The translations under genes and the position numbers were made by a program. From the NCBI GenBank assembly GCA_964019055.1, contig OZ025214.1:8928858-8992857 (forward strand): a DNA stretch of 64,000 bases. Direction: 5' to 3'. The stretch comes from Anthopleura xanthogrammica. Lineage: Eukaryota; Cnidaria; Anthozoa; Actiniaria; Actiniidae. Position 1 is the first letter of the stretch, and every line of letters starts with the position of its first letter. The notes under the pieces were generated by a model. It was not told the DNA's origin, searched no databases, and worked only from the letters and a program-made list of their open reading frames with translations. Positions 21,380-31,310 of this stretch are shown piece by piece.

Positions 21380-21758
21380 ATTCAGCGGTTTCGGGTGACT
21401 GATTTCTCACTTTGGCGGTCGTGCGTGACGAAGCGTGACATGGTTTGCATTCTTGACATATTTGTTGAAGTTTCTCATCGTAATATAACTTTCTGGATCC
21501 TTGCATCAAATATTGTGACTTTACCTCGTTGTATTTCTCACAGTTTTCGTCCAGCCAGGCAAAAGATCTTCCACAACAGGATTCGTATTCATTCCAGGCA
21601 TTTTGTAGACGAGATATTAGAATGTCAACACCAGAATACTCGGCATCGATTATCACTCTTTCTACTTCATTGCAAACTCTTGAAAGCACAGACAAATATC
21701 CTCTTCGGCTTTGATCGAGGCTATAAATTCTTGCCAGCAGAGCCCCAACAGAATCCAT
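21330..21758 (-). pseudogene. gag: BEL gag N-terminal part
   Basis: Starts MDSVGALLARIYSL about 35 bp after the 5' LTR. The segment WLDENCEKYNEVKSQYL and the following helix-rich sequence resemble the N-terminus of BEL Gag. A Cys-containing patch (CQECKPCH) follows. The frame ends at 21330 while the gag-like sequence carries on in the overlapping frame. I see no tRNA primer site that I would name between the LTR and this start. Confidence 0.7.
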
Positions 21759-21792
21759 TGAACTAACAGGTCAGTAAATTGGTTTTCACAAA

Positions 21793-22181
21793 TGTAGAGG
21801 CTACATAAATGGGTCGCCGTGGTGAGCCACGAAGCTTCAAACTCGGATATAAACTCACGATCTTTAATCTGTATTTCAAACCGTTTCAAAACCGGTGAAA
21901 ACTTAAAACACACATAACACACAAATAAAAAATTACAAACATGAATACACGAAAACTAAAGGAAACGGAAGCCAAATAAAGCGAAAAAAAGACACGTAAA
22001 CTCACCAATATGAAAACCACGGCAAACATGAACCTCGTGGCACACACACAACGCGCAAAGCAACATGGGACACGTAAAACACGGAACAAGATACACACTG
22101 ACATGGAAACGGGACTCACGGAACAAAACGAAAACGATAAATCAAACGAACTAACAAGATTGTTGAGGATAAGCCTTAACA
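21793..22181 (-). repeat. BEL 5' LTR
   Basis: 389 bp, the promoter-side LTR for a minus-strand element. It starts TGTTAAGGCTTATCCTCAACA on the sense strand and ends CTCTACA. One arm of the terminal inverted repeat carries a mismatch relative to the 3' LTR. Confidence 0.94.
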
Positions 22182-24123
22182 AAATATACGATCAAATGGT
22201 ATTCGTATGATGATGGAATGAAATGTGTATATGATCTTACCAAACTATGAAATAATCAGAAAAAAATAATAATTCTGAAGCCCAGATGGGAATCGACCCC
22301 AGGACCATCGGTATCCTAGTCGGACAATCTGCCACTGAGCTAGAGTAGACTCTAATGGCGAGTAAGGTCGTTCATCGACACTGTATTGTGACAAACGTAC
22401 TGTATATTCTACAGACACACAAATGTCTGTATATGTACAAATATGTATATCTTCGTACCATACTATAAAATAAACAGAAAAAAATTATAAATTTTAACCC
22501 CCGCTGGGAATATAACCAAGGACCCCACGTATCCTAGTCGGACGCTCTGCCGCTGAGCTAGAGGAGACCATAATGGCGAAAAATGTCGTAAGTCCCCACT
22601 ATATTGTGACAAAAGTACTGTATATGCTACAGTTTGAGAAATGTTTAAGGAAATAGAAGCTAAACATGGTATGGGTATGATGATGGAATGAAGTATGTAT
22701 ATGATCATACCATACTTTAAAAAAAAACAGAAAAAAATAATAAATTTTAGCCTCAGCTGGGAATCGAACCAAGAACCCTCCGTATCCCAATCAGACGCTC
22801 TGCCACTAAGTCAGAGGAGACTCTCATGGCGAATAAGGTCGTTTGTCCACACAATATTGTGACAAACGTACTGTATATGCTAAAGCCACAGAAATATCTA
22901 AAGAAATATATGATAAACACGGTATGCGTATAATGATGGAATGAAATATGTAGATGATCGTACAATACTGTGAAATAATCGGATGAAAATAGAAATTCTG
23001 GGTCTCAGATGGGAATCGAACTCATATTGGGACAAACGTACTGTATATGCTAAAGCCACAGAAATATCTAAGGAAATATACAATAAACACGGTATGCGTA
23101 TGACGATGGAGTGAAATATGTATATGATCGTATAATACTTTGAAATAAGTAGAAAAAAATAATACTTCTCGGCCCCAGATGGGAATCGAACCCATGTCGA
23201 TCCACATACTAGTCGGACGCTATACCACTAAGATAAAGGAGACTCCATTGGCGAATAAGGTCGTTAGTCCACACTATATTGTGACAAACGTATTGTTCAT
23301 ACTACAGTCACAGATAAATATACGATAAACATGGTATGCGTATAATGAGGGAATGAAATATGTATATGATCATACCATACTGTGAAATAATAATAATAAT
23401 AAAATAATAATTATGAGCCACAGATAGGATTCGAACCCACGACCCTCCGTATACTAGTCGGACACTCTGCCACTGAGTAAGAGGAGACTCCAATGGCGAA
23501 TAAGGTTGTTAGTCCACACTATATTGTGACAAACGTACTGTATATGCTAAAGCCACAAAATTATCTAAGGAAATATACGATCAACACGGTATTCGTATGA
23601 TGATGGAATGAAATATGTATATGATCGTACAATACTGTGAAATAAGGAGAAAAAAATAATACCTCTTGGTCGCAGATAGGAATCGAACCCACGACCCTCC
23701 ATATAATAGTCGGACGCTCTGCCACTGAGCTAGAGGAGTCTGTCATAGCGCATAAGGTCGTAAGTCCACACTATATTGTGACAAAGGTACTGTATCTGCT
23801 ACAGCCACAGAAATATCTAAGGAAATATACGATAAATACGGTATACGTATGATGATAGAATGAAATATGTATTTGATCGTACAATATTGTGAAATAAGCA
23901 GAAAAAAATGATAATTCTGGGTCGCGGAATGGAATCGAACCCACGACCCTCCATATAATAGTCGGACGCTCTGCCACTGAGCAAGAGGAGACTCTCACGG
24001 CGAGTAAGGTCGTTAGTCCACACTTTATTGTGACAAACGTACTGTATATGCTTAAGCCACAAAAATATCTAAGGAAATATACGATCAACACGGTATGCAT
24101 ATGATGATGGAATGAAATATGTT
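22182..24123 (-). repeat. 248-bp satellite, block 4 (about 8 units)
   Basis: tRNA-like segments near 22330, 22553, 22807, 23225, 23475, 23727 and 23975. One unit near 22990-23040 jumps from its B box (gggaatcgaactcatattg) straight to gacaaacg and lacks the A box. Several units here have a B box matching GGTTCGATTCC exactly on the minus strand. The array is cut by the LINE at 24124. Confidence 0.9.
23647..23745 (-). promoter_or_regulatory. Representative tRNA-like Pol III unit: A box, B box, T run
   Basis: On the minus strand the A box TAGCTCAGTGG is at 23732-23722, the B box GGTTCGATTCC at 23689-23679, and a run of six or more T near 23656-23650. D-arm (GCTC/GAGC), anticodon-arm (TCCGA/ATGGA, partial) and T-arm pairing can be drawn, but the acceptor arm does not pair. 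A Pol III transcript of about 100 nt is possible. The same arrangement recurs in most units of the array. No expression evidence is available from sequence. Confidence 0.55.
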
Positions 24124-24124
24124 G

Positions 24125-24157
<33 letters not shown>

Positions 24158-24160
24158 TAA
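24125..24160. repeat. (TAA)n tail microsatellite of the LINE
   Basis: About 11 copies of taa directly next to the 3' hairpin, as expected of the simple-repeat tail of this LINE group. Confidence 0.85.
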
Positions 24161-24172
24161 TTTAATAATTTA

Positions 24173-24213
24173 CATAGCGCCTTAATTATAAAATATTCTG
24201 AGGCGCTTTACAA
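24173..24213 (-). other. Conserved LINE 3'-end hairpin
   Basis: agcgcctt at 24176-24183 pairs with aggcgctt at 24201-24208. On the sense strand this is the gtaaagcgcc ... aggcgctatgtaaat end found in many CR1/L2-type LINEs, the likely recognition site for the RT. Confidence 0.7.
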
Positions 24214-24578
24214 TTGTGAGAAAATATAGATAATCATAAATATTTGTATATATAATATACATACATACATATACATACATCCATACATACACCCAACCAA
24301 AAAACCCAGCAACCCCAGATACACACATGTTCCCCCTCTCTAAAAGTTCCGGCTCTCGAGAAAAAAAGGACATATATATATCTAAAGTGGTAGAATCCCT
24401 TCGGTCCGGCATATATACAAATATAAATACATATATGAAATATCACAACATAAAATAGAAATAATACATAAAAATATAAAATTGATTAAGAAGAGTTCCA
24501 ACGTTAATGCAATGGTTCTGAGATAAAATCTGTTTGTAATATTCGTTGCCTTTATATATATGTAGGTTATATAGAAAA

Positions 24579-25396
24579 CTACTTAAAAGCTAAATTAAAC
24601 AAGAAAGTTTTGCGTCTAGACTTAAAACAGTCCACAGTGTCACTCTCGCGGAAAGCGAGCAGAAGGGCATTCCAGATCTTTGGTGCAGCGGAGGCGAAGG
24701 CCCGATCCCCAAAAGTCTCGCACTTCGTTCGGGGGACCACGAGAAGGAGCTGATTGTTGTTGCGTAGGGCGTAACGACCCTGAGTCTTGACATGCACAAG
24801 GTCAATCAAATAAGATGGAGCCAGGCCTTGAAGAACCTTGTAGACCAGGAGGGCGATCTTAAAGTGGATTAGGAATCGAACTGGAAGCCAGTGTAAATGT
24901 ATTAAGGACGGCGTGATGTGAGCGAACCGTGGCAAGTGACAAGTAATGCACGCGGCTGCATTCAATACTTTCTGCAGTCGATCAATCTGGTATTGCGGAA
25001 TGCCGTATAATAATGCATAACAATAGTCAAGATGAGACGTAACAAACAAACGAAAGAAATTCCTGATTTGCCGTATGTTGTACAGCCCGCGAAACGCTTT
25101 GCTGCACACCTTTCCTACATGCACGCTCATACTCGTGGAGCTGTCAAACCAGGTCCCTAGATTACGCACCGAGTCTGGAGGTTTGATTTCAGAGGAGCCA
25201 ACTTGAATACTGCTGATGTTCACCTTAGGTAGCTGCTGGCGAGACCCAATAATGAGGAATTCTGTTTTCTTGTCATTGAGTAAGAGTTGATGACTAGACA
25301 TCCATCCTCTAATGTCAGCAATAGAGGCCTCCATAGCTTTAATTGCTTCATTTTGGGACGCACACGATCCATGGCACAAGGACAAGTAGAGCTGGG
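24579..25396 (-). pseudogene. LINE reverse transcriptase, C-terminal remnant
   Basis: The open frame runs 25493-24579, but its first 30 or so codons are satellite. Element sequence begins at DTQLYLS, the end of the catalytic YADD motif. Conserved blocks follow: DIRGWMSSHQLLLNDKKTEF, SVRNLGTWFDSSTSM, VTSHLDYCYALLYGIP, LQKVLNAAACI, PSLIHLHWLPVRFLIHFKI, GDRAFASAAPKIWNALL and FKSRRKTFLFNLAF. This order is typical of the RT C-terminus in CR1/L2-group LINEs. With the palm missing the fragment cannot reverse-transcribe. It has no internal stop. Confidence 0.88.
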
Positions 25397-25398
25397 TA

Positions 25399-26803
25399 TC
25401 ATAATCGTACAATACTGTGAAATAATCAGATAAAAATAATAATTCTGGGTCGCAGGTGGGAATCGAACTCATATTCTGACAAACGTACTGCATATGCTAA
25501 AGCCACAGAAATACCTAAGGAAATATACGATAAACACCGTATTCGTATCATGATGGAATGAAATATGTATATCATCGTAAAATACTGTGAAATAATCAGA
25601 AAAAAATAATACTTCTAGGCCTCTGATGGAATCGAACCCACGAGCCTCAGTATACTAGTCGGACGCTCTAAAGGAGACTCTATTGGCGAATAAGGTCATT
25701 AGTCCACACTATATTGTGACAAACGTATTATTCATACTACAGTTAAAGAAATGTCTAAGAAAATAAACGATAAACATGGTATGGGTATGAAGATTGAATG
25801 AAATATGTATATGATCGTTCCATACTGTAAAAAATTCAGAAAAAATTAAAAAATCTTACTACCAGACGGGAATCGAACCCAGGACCCTCGGTATCCTTGA
25901 CGGACAATCTGCCACTGAATTAGAGGAGACTCTAATGGCGAGTAAGGTCGTTCGTCCACACTTTATTGTGACAAACGTACTGCATATGCTATAGTCACAG
26001 AAATGTCTAAGGAAATAAACGATAAACATGGTATGGGTATGATGATGGAATGAAATGTGTATCTGATCGTACCATACTGTTAAAAAAGGAAGGAAAACAA
26101 TTCTTAGTCCCAGATAGGAATCGACCTCACGACCCTCCGTATTCTAGTCGAAAGCTCTGCCACTGAGCTAGAGGAGACTCTAATGGCTAATAAGGTTGAT
26201 AGTCCACACGATATTGTGACAAACGTACTGAATATGCTACACTTACAGAAATGTCTAAGCAAATATACGATAAACATGGGATGCGTATGATGATGTAATG
26301 AAATGTGTATATGATCCTATCCAACAGTGAAATACCCAGAAATAAATAACCAATCTGAACCCCAGATAGGAATCAAACCAACCGCCCTCCGTACCGTAGT
26401 CGGACGCTCTAACAGTAATTTAGAGGAGACAAAATTGGCGAGTAAGGTTGTTAGTCCACACGATATTGTGAAATACGTACTGTATATGCTACAGTCACAG
26501 AAATGTCTAAAGAAATATACGATCAACACTGTATGCATATGATGATGGAATGAAATATGTATATGATCGTACAATACTGCGAAATAAGGAGAAAAAAAAA
26601 AATTCTGTGTCGCGGATTGGAATCGAACTCATATTGTGACAAACGTGCTGTATATGCTAAAGCCACAGAAATATTTAAGGAAATATACGATAAACACGGT
26701 ATTCGTATCATGATGGAATGAAATATGTATATGATCGTAAAATACTGTGAAATAATAATAAAAAAAAGATTCTGGGTCGCAGAAGGGAATCGAACTCATA
26801 TTG
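25399..26803 (-). repeat. 248-bp satellite, block 5 (about 7 units, several truncated)
   Basis: Full or nearly full tRNA-like segments near 25640, 25890, 26130 and 26390. Units near 25461, 26621 and 26790 jump from the B box (aatcgaactcatatt) to gtgacaaacg and lack the A box and anticodon part. The block ends at the attg target site of the next insertion. Confidence 0.88.
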
Positions 26804-27503
26804 ACCATATGACCCAAATGGCCGATTAGTTGACCAATCAAATATCTGAATATATTATTGTCTCTATAATATTTTCCTATTAATATATCCTACTAATTCC
26901 TTATAACGTTAAATCACTATACCTCATTTCTGTTTTGTCTGATAGAGCCTGATTAAGAAATCCCTGCCTACTGATGGGGTTAGTTAATTACTGATCAATT
27001 TTTTATTTTTTATTTATAAAAAAAAAACATTATTCGGGATTTGAATGAAATGAACCAATCTCTGATTTTTGCAACATAACAAATAGTATTTGCTTAATTA
27101 TTTCGTATACATATTAACATGTTTACATGGTTTTACATATACTTCCATTTATTTGATTCCTGGACGTATTTTAAATAATATAAACGTATTTTGGATTATC
27201 TCTCAAATATAGGTTTTAATCGACTTATTTAATCAAACTTAGAATCAAATATAAAGTGGTTTTCAAAAAGCCATCAATATTCCATAGCGTTTCGCGTATC
27301 TCGCTCTAAGTTACTCGTTTTCATTCCTACATTGTATCTACGTTCAATTGTTTCATGGATTCTTGAAGGCCACTCTATTTATTGGAAATGGATGTCAATT
27401 GGGACGTGAGTCCTGTTTCGTTTTCCAGTCACAACATTTCTTTCTTTCTTTATATGATTTATGATTTGTAACATTTATATGCTTGTTCATAACAATTGTG
27501 ACA

Positions 27504-27534
<31 letters not shown>

Positions 27535-27537
27535 CTA
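26804..27537 (+). mobile_element. AT-rich retro-insert with (AAACT)n tail
   Basis: 734 bp without a gene. It ends with AATAAA at 27504-27509 and about six copies of a aaact pentamer. It is flanked by attg at 26800-26803 and 27538-27541, and deletion of the insert restores catattgtgacaaacg, a junction seen intact near 26630. The tail and small duplication suggest a 5'-truncated LINE 3' end or a SINE. Family not identified. Confidence 0.7.
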
Positions 27538-30395
27538 ATTGTGACAAACGTACTGCATATGCTAAAGCCACAGAAATATCTAAGGAAATATACAATAAAC
27601 ACGGTATGCAAATGATGCTGGAGTGAAATATGTATATGATCGCACAATACTGTCAAATAAGCAGAAAAAAATAATACTTCTAGGCCCTAGATGGGAATCG
27701 AACCAACGACCCTCAGTATACTAGTCGGACGCTCTACCACTAAGCTAAAGGAGACTCCATTGGCGAATAAGGTCGTTAGTCCACACTATATTGTGACAAA
27801 CGTATTGTTCATACTACAGTCACCGAAATGACTAAAGAAATATACGATAAACATGGTATGCGTATAATGATGGAATGAAATATGTATATGATCATACCAA
27901 ACTGTGAAATAATAATAAAAAAATAATAATTATGAGCCACAGATAGGATTCGAGCCCACGACCCTCCGTATACTAGTCGGACGCTCTACCACTGAGTAAG
28001 AGGAGACTCCCAAGGCGAATAAGGTCGTTAGTCCACACTAAATTGTGACAATTGTACTGTATACGCTAAAGCCACAGAAATATCTAAGGAAATATAATAA
28101 AAAAATACTATAAAAAATAAAGAAAAAATTAATAAATCTGAGCTCCAGATGGTATTCGAACCCAGGACCCTCCGTATCCTAGAAGTACGCTCTGTCAATG
28201 AGCTACCGGAGACTCTATTGGCGAAAAAGGTCGTTAGTCCAGACTATATTGTGACAAACGTATTGTTCATATTACAGTCACAGAAATGACTAAAGAAATA
28301 TACGATTAACATGGTATGCGTATAATGAGGGAATGAAATATGTATATGATCATACCATACTGTAAATATATTAAGAAAACAAAAATGATGAGACACAGAT
28401 GGGATTTTAACCCACGACCCTCCGTATACTAGTCGGATGCTCTGCCACTGAGCTAGAGGAGACTCCCTTTGCGAATAAGGTCGTTAGTCTACAGTATATT
28501 GTGACAAACGTACTGTATATGCTACAGTTACAGAAATGTCTAAGGAAATATACGATAAACATGGTATGCGTATGATGATTGAATGAAATATGTATACAAT
28601 ACTATATAAAATATCAAGAAAAAATTAATAAATCTTAGCAGAATATGGTATTCGAACTCAGGACCCTCCGTATCTTAGACGTACGCTCTGCCAATGAGCT
28701 ACAGGAGACTCTAATGGCGGGTAAGGTAGTTAGCCCACACTATATTGTGACAAAAGTAATTTATATGCTACATTTACAGAAATATGTAAGAATATATATG
28801 ATGATGGAATGAAATATGTATATGATCGTACCATACTGTTAGAGAATGAAGAAAAAATTTTTTGCCCCAGATTGTAATCGACCCCGCGACCCTCCGTATT
28901 CTAGTCGAACCCTCTACCACTGAGCTAGAGGGAACTCTAATTTCGAATAAGGTCGTTAGTCCACACTATATTGTGACAAAAGTACTATATATGCTACAAT
29001 TTCGGAAATGTCTAAGGAAATATACGATAAACATGGTATGGGTATGATGATGGTATGACATGTGTATATGATCGTACCAAACTGTTAAAAAATGAGGGAA
29101 AAAAATTCTTAGCCCCAGATCGTAATCGACCCCATGACCCTCTTTATTCTAGTCGAACGCTGTGCCACTGAGCTAGAGGAGACTCTAATGGCAAGTAAGG
29201 TCGTTTGTCCGCACTATATTTTGACAAACGTACTGTATATTATACCATCACAGAAATGTCTAAGAAAATATACGATAAACATGGTTTGCGTATGATGATG
29301 GCATGAAAATTTATATACGATTGTACCATACTGTTTAAATATGGGGAAAAAAATTGTTAAGCCTAGATGGAAATTGACCCCACGCCTTCCGTATTCTAGT
29401 CGAAACCTTTGCCACGGAGCTAGAGGAGACTCTAATGGCCAATAAGGTCGTTAGTCCACACTATATATTGTGACAAACGTACTTTATACGCTACAGTCAC
29501 AGAAATGTCTAAGGAGATATACGATAAACATGGGATGCGTATGGTAATGGAATGAAATGTGTATATGATCGTACCAAACTTTAAAATAATCAGAAAAAAA
29601 TTATTATTCTGAGGCCCAGATGGGAATCGACCCCAGGACCCTGCGTATCCTAGTCGGACGCTCCGCCACTGAGCTAGAGGAGACTCTAATGGCGAGTAAG
29701 GTTGTTTCTCCACACTATATTTTGACAAACTTACTGTATATGCTACAGTCACAGAAATGTCTAAGGAAATATACGATACACATGGGATGCATATGATGAA
29801 GGAATGAAATGTGTATATGATCGTACCATAATGTTAAAAATGATGTGAGAAAAAATTCTTAGCCCCTGATGGGAATGGACCTCACGACCTTCCATATTCT
29901 AGTCGAAAGTTCTCGCACTGAGCTAGACAATTTTCTAATCGCGAATAAGAACGTTGGTCCTCACTATATTGCGACAAACGTACTTTATATGCTAAAGTCA
30001 CAGAAATGTCTTTGGAAATTTACGATAAACATAGTATGCGTATGATGATGGAATGAAATGTGTATATTATCGTACCATACTGTAAAATTATCAAAAAAAA
30101 TAAAAAATTCTGAAGCCCAGATGGGAGTCGAACCTAGGACCTTCCGCATCGTAGTCGGATGTTCTCCCACTGAGCTAGAGGAGAATCTAATGGCGAAGAA
30201 GGTCGTTCATCCACACTGTATTGTGACAAACGTACTGTATTTGCTACAGTCACAAAAATGGCTCAAGAAATTTACGATAAATATGGTATGGGAATGATGT
30301 TGGAATGAAATTGGTATCTGATCACACCATACTGTTAAAAAATGAGGGAACAAAATTATTAGCCGCAGATGGGAATCGACCCCTGCACCCTCCGT
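27538..30395 (-). repeat. 248-bp satellite, block 6 (about 12 units)
   Basis: tRNA-like segments near 27735, 27985, 28190, 28440, 28690, 28915, 29165, 29412, 29665, 29915 and 30170, and a last one cut at 30395 in its anticodon-loop region (ccctccgtat). Units are more diverged from each other than those in block 1. The last unit passes directly into the 329-bp satellite. Confidence 0.9.
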
Positions 30396-31310
30396 ATTTT
30401 GAGAGCCAAAATAGCCATTTTTTAATTTTTTCAGCAAAACAGTGTTTTTGTCACCCAAAATGTGCTTTTCTCACCCAAAATGTGCTTTTAGCAGTGAAAA
30501 CGTCGGGTTTTGAGCATAAGAAAATTCTCAGCAAAATTCAAATTTTCTCAGCAAAAAACACTTTTTTTGAGGAAAAAGAACTTTTTCTCAGCCAAAACCC
30601 AATTTTTTTTCGCCAAAAAGTCGTGTTTTTATCTCATGAGGTATTTTCATGAGCAAAAAGTGGTGGTTTCAGCAAAAAAATCATCCCGTCAGAAAAAAAA
30701 CGTCCTTTTCAGAGCCACAATTGCAATTTTTCAGTTTTTTTGGCCAAAAAGCTTTTTTCCCCTAGCGAAACAGGGTTTTTGTCAGTAAAAATGAGGTTTT
30801 GTCGCCCAAAATATGCTTTTAGCAGGGAAAATGTCGTGTTTTGAGTAAAAAAAAATTCTCAGCAAAATTCAAATTTTCTCAGCAAAAAACACTTTTTTTG
30901 AGGAAAAAGAACTTTTTCTCAGCCAAAACCCAATTTTTTTTCGCCAAAAAGTCGTGTTTTTATCTCATGAGGTATTTTCATGAGCAAAAAGTGGTGGTTT
31001 CAGCAAAAAAATCATCCCGTCAGAAAAAAAACGTCCTTTTCAGAGCCACAATTGCAATTTTTCAGTTTTTTTGGCCAAAAAGCTTTTTTCCCCCAGCGAA
31101 ACAGGGTTTTTGTCAGGAAAAATGAGGTTTTGTCGCCCAAAATATGCTTTTAGCAGTGAAAATGTCGTGTTTTGAGTAAAAAAAAATTCTCAGCAAAATT
31201 CAAATTTTCTCAGCAAAAAAAACCTATTTTGAGCAAAAAGAACCTTTTCTCAGGCAAAACCCTATTTTTTTTCGCCAAAAAGTCGTGTTTTTATCTCAAG
31301 AGGTATTTTC
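30396..31310. repeat. Diverged edge monomers of the 329-bp array
   Basis: The first monomers are 330-331 bp and differ strongly from the bulk: aaaattcaaattttctcag replaces the usual aaatttccaattttgtcag, and cagaaaaaaaacgtcc has no counterpart inside the array. The monomers at 30649 and 30980 are nearly identical to each other. Edge divergence is usual for satellites homogenised by unequal exchange. Confidence 0.85.

Larger units (their letters stand above)
15727..22181 (-). mobile_element. BEL/Pao LTR retrotransposon, full length but degenerate
   Basis: Two direct LTRs (15727-16113 and 21793-22181) begin TG and end CA. They are flanked by the 5-bp duplication AAATA (15722-15726 and 22182-22186). 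Removing the element restores a satellite unit (gaggaaatatacgat). On the minus strand the order is gag, aspartic protease, RT, RNase H, integrase with C-terminal domain, the BEL/Pao order. The coding region is broken by frameshifts and in-frame stops, and the LTRs differ at a visible number of sites, so the insertion is not very recent. Confidence 0.95.
24124..25398 (-). mobile_element. CR1/L2-like LINE, 5'-truncated
   Basis: Reads on the minus strand from a 5' truncation within the RT motif (DTQLYLSL) through the RT thumb and C-terminal region, a 3' UTR of about 450 bp, a short hairpin and a (TTA)n tail. Satellite flanks are gaatgaaatatgt and taatcgtacaatac. I cannot see a clear target-site duplication. 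Confidence 0.88.

Noticed and set aside
21759..21792. BEL primer-binding site
   Set aside because: The sequence after the 5' LTR (tttgtgaaaaccaatttac) has no clear match to a tRNA 3' end that I can name.
15892..22182. Short frames inside the two BEL LTRs as genes
   Set aside because: They lie entirely in LTR sequence, differ between the two LTRs and have no domain.
2553..30395. Functional tRNA genes
   Set aside because: A and B boxes are good, but the acceptor arm does not pair, the anticodon arm is imperfect and the copies drift. Called tRNA-derived repeat instead.
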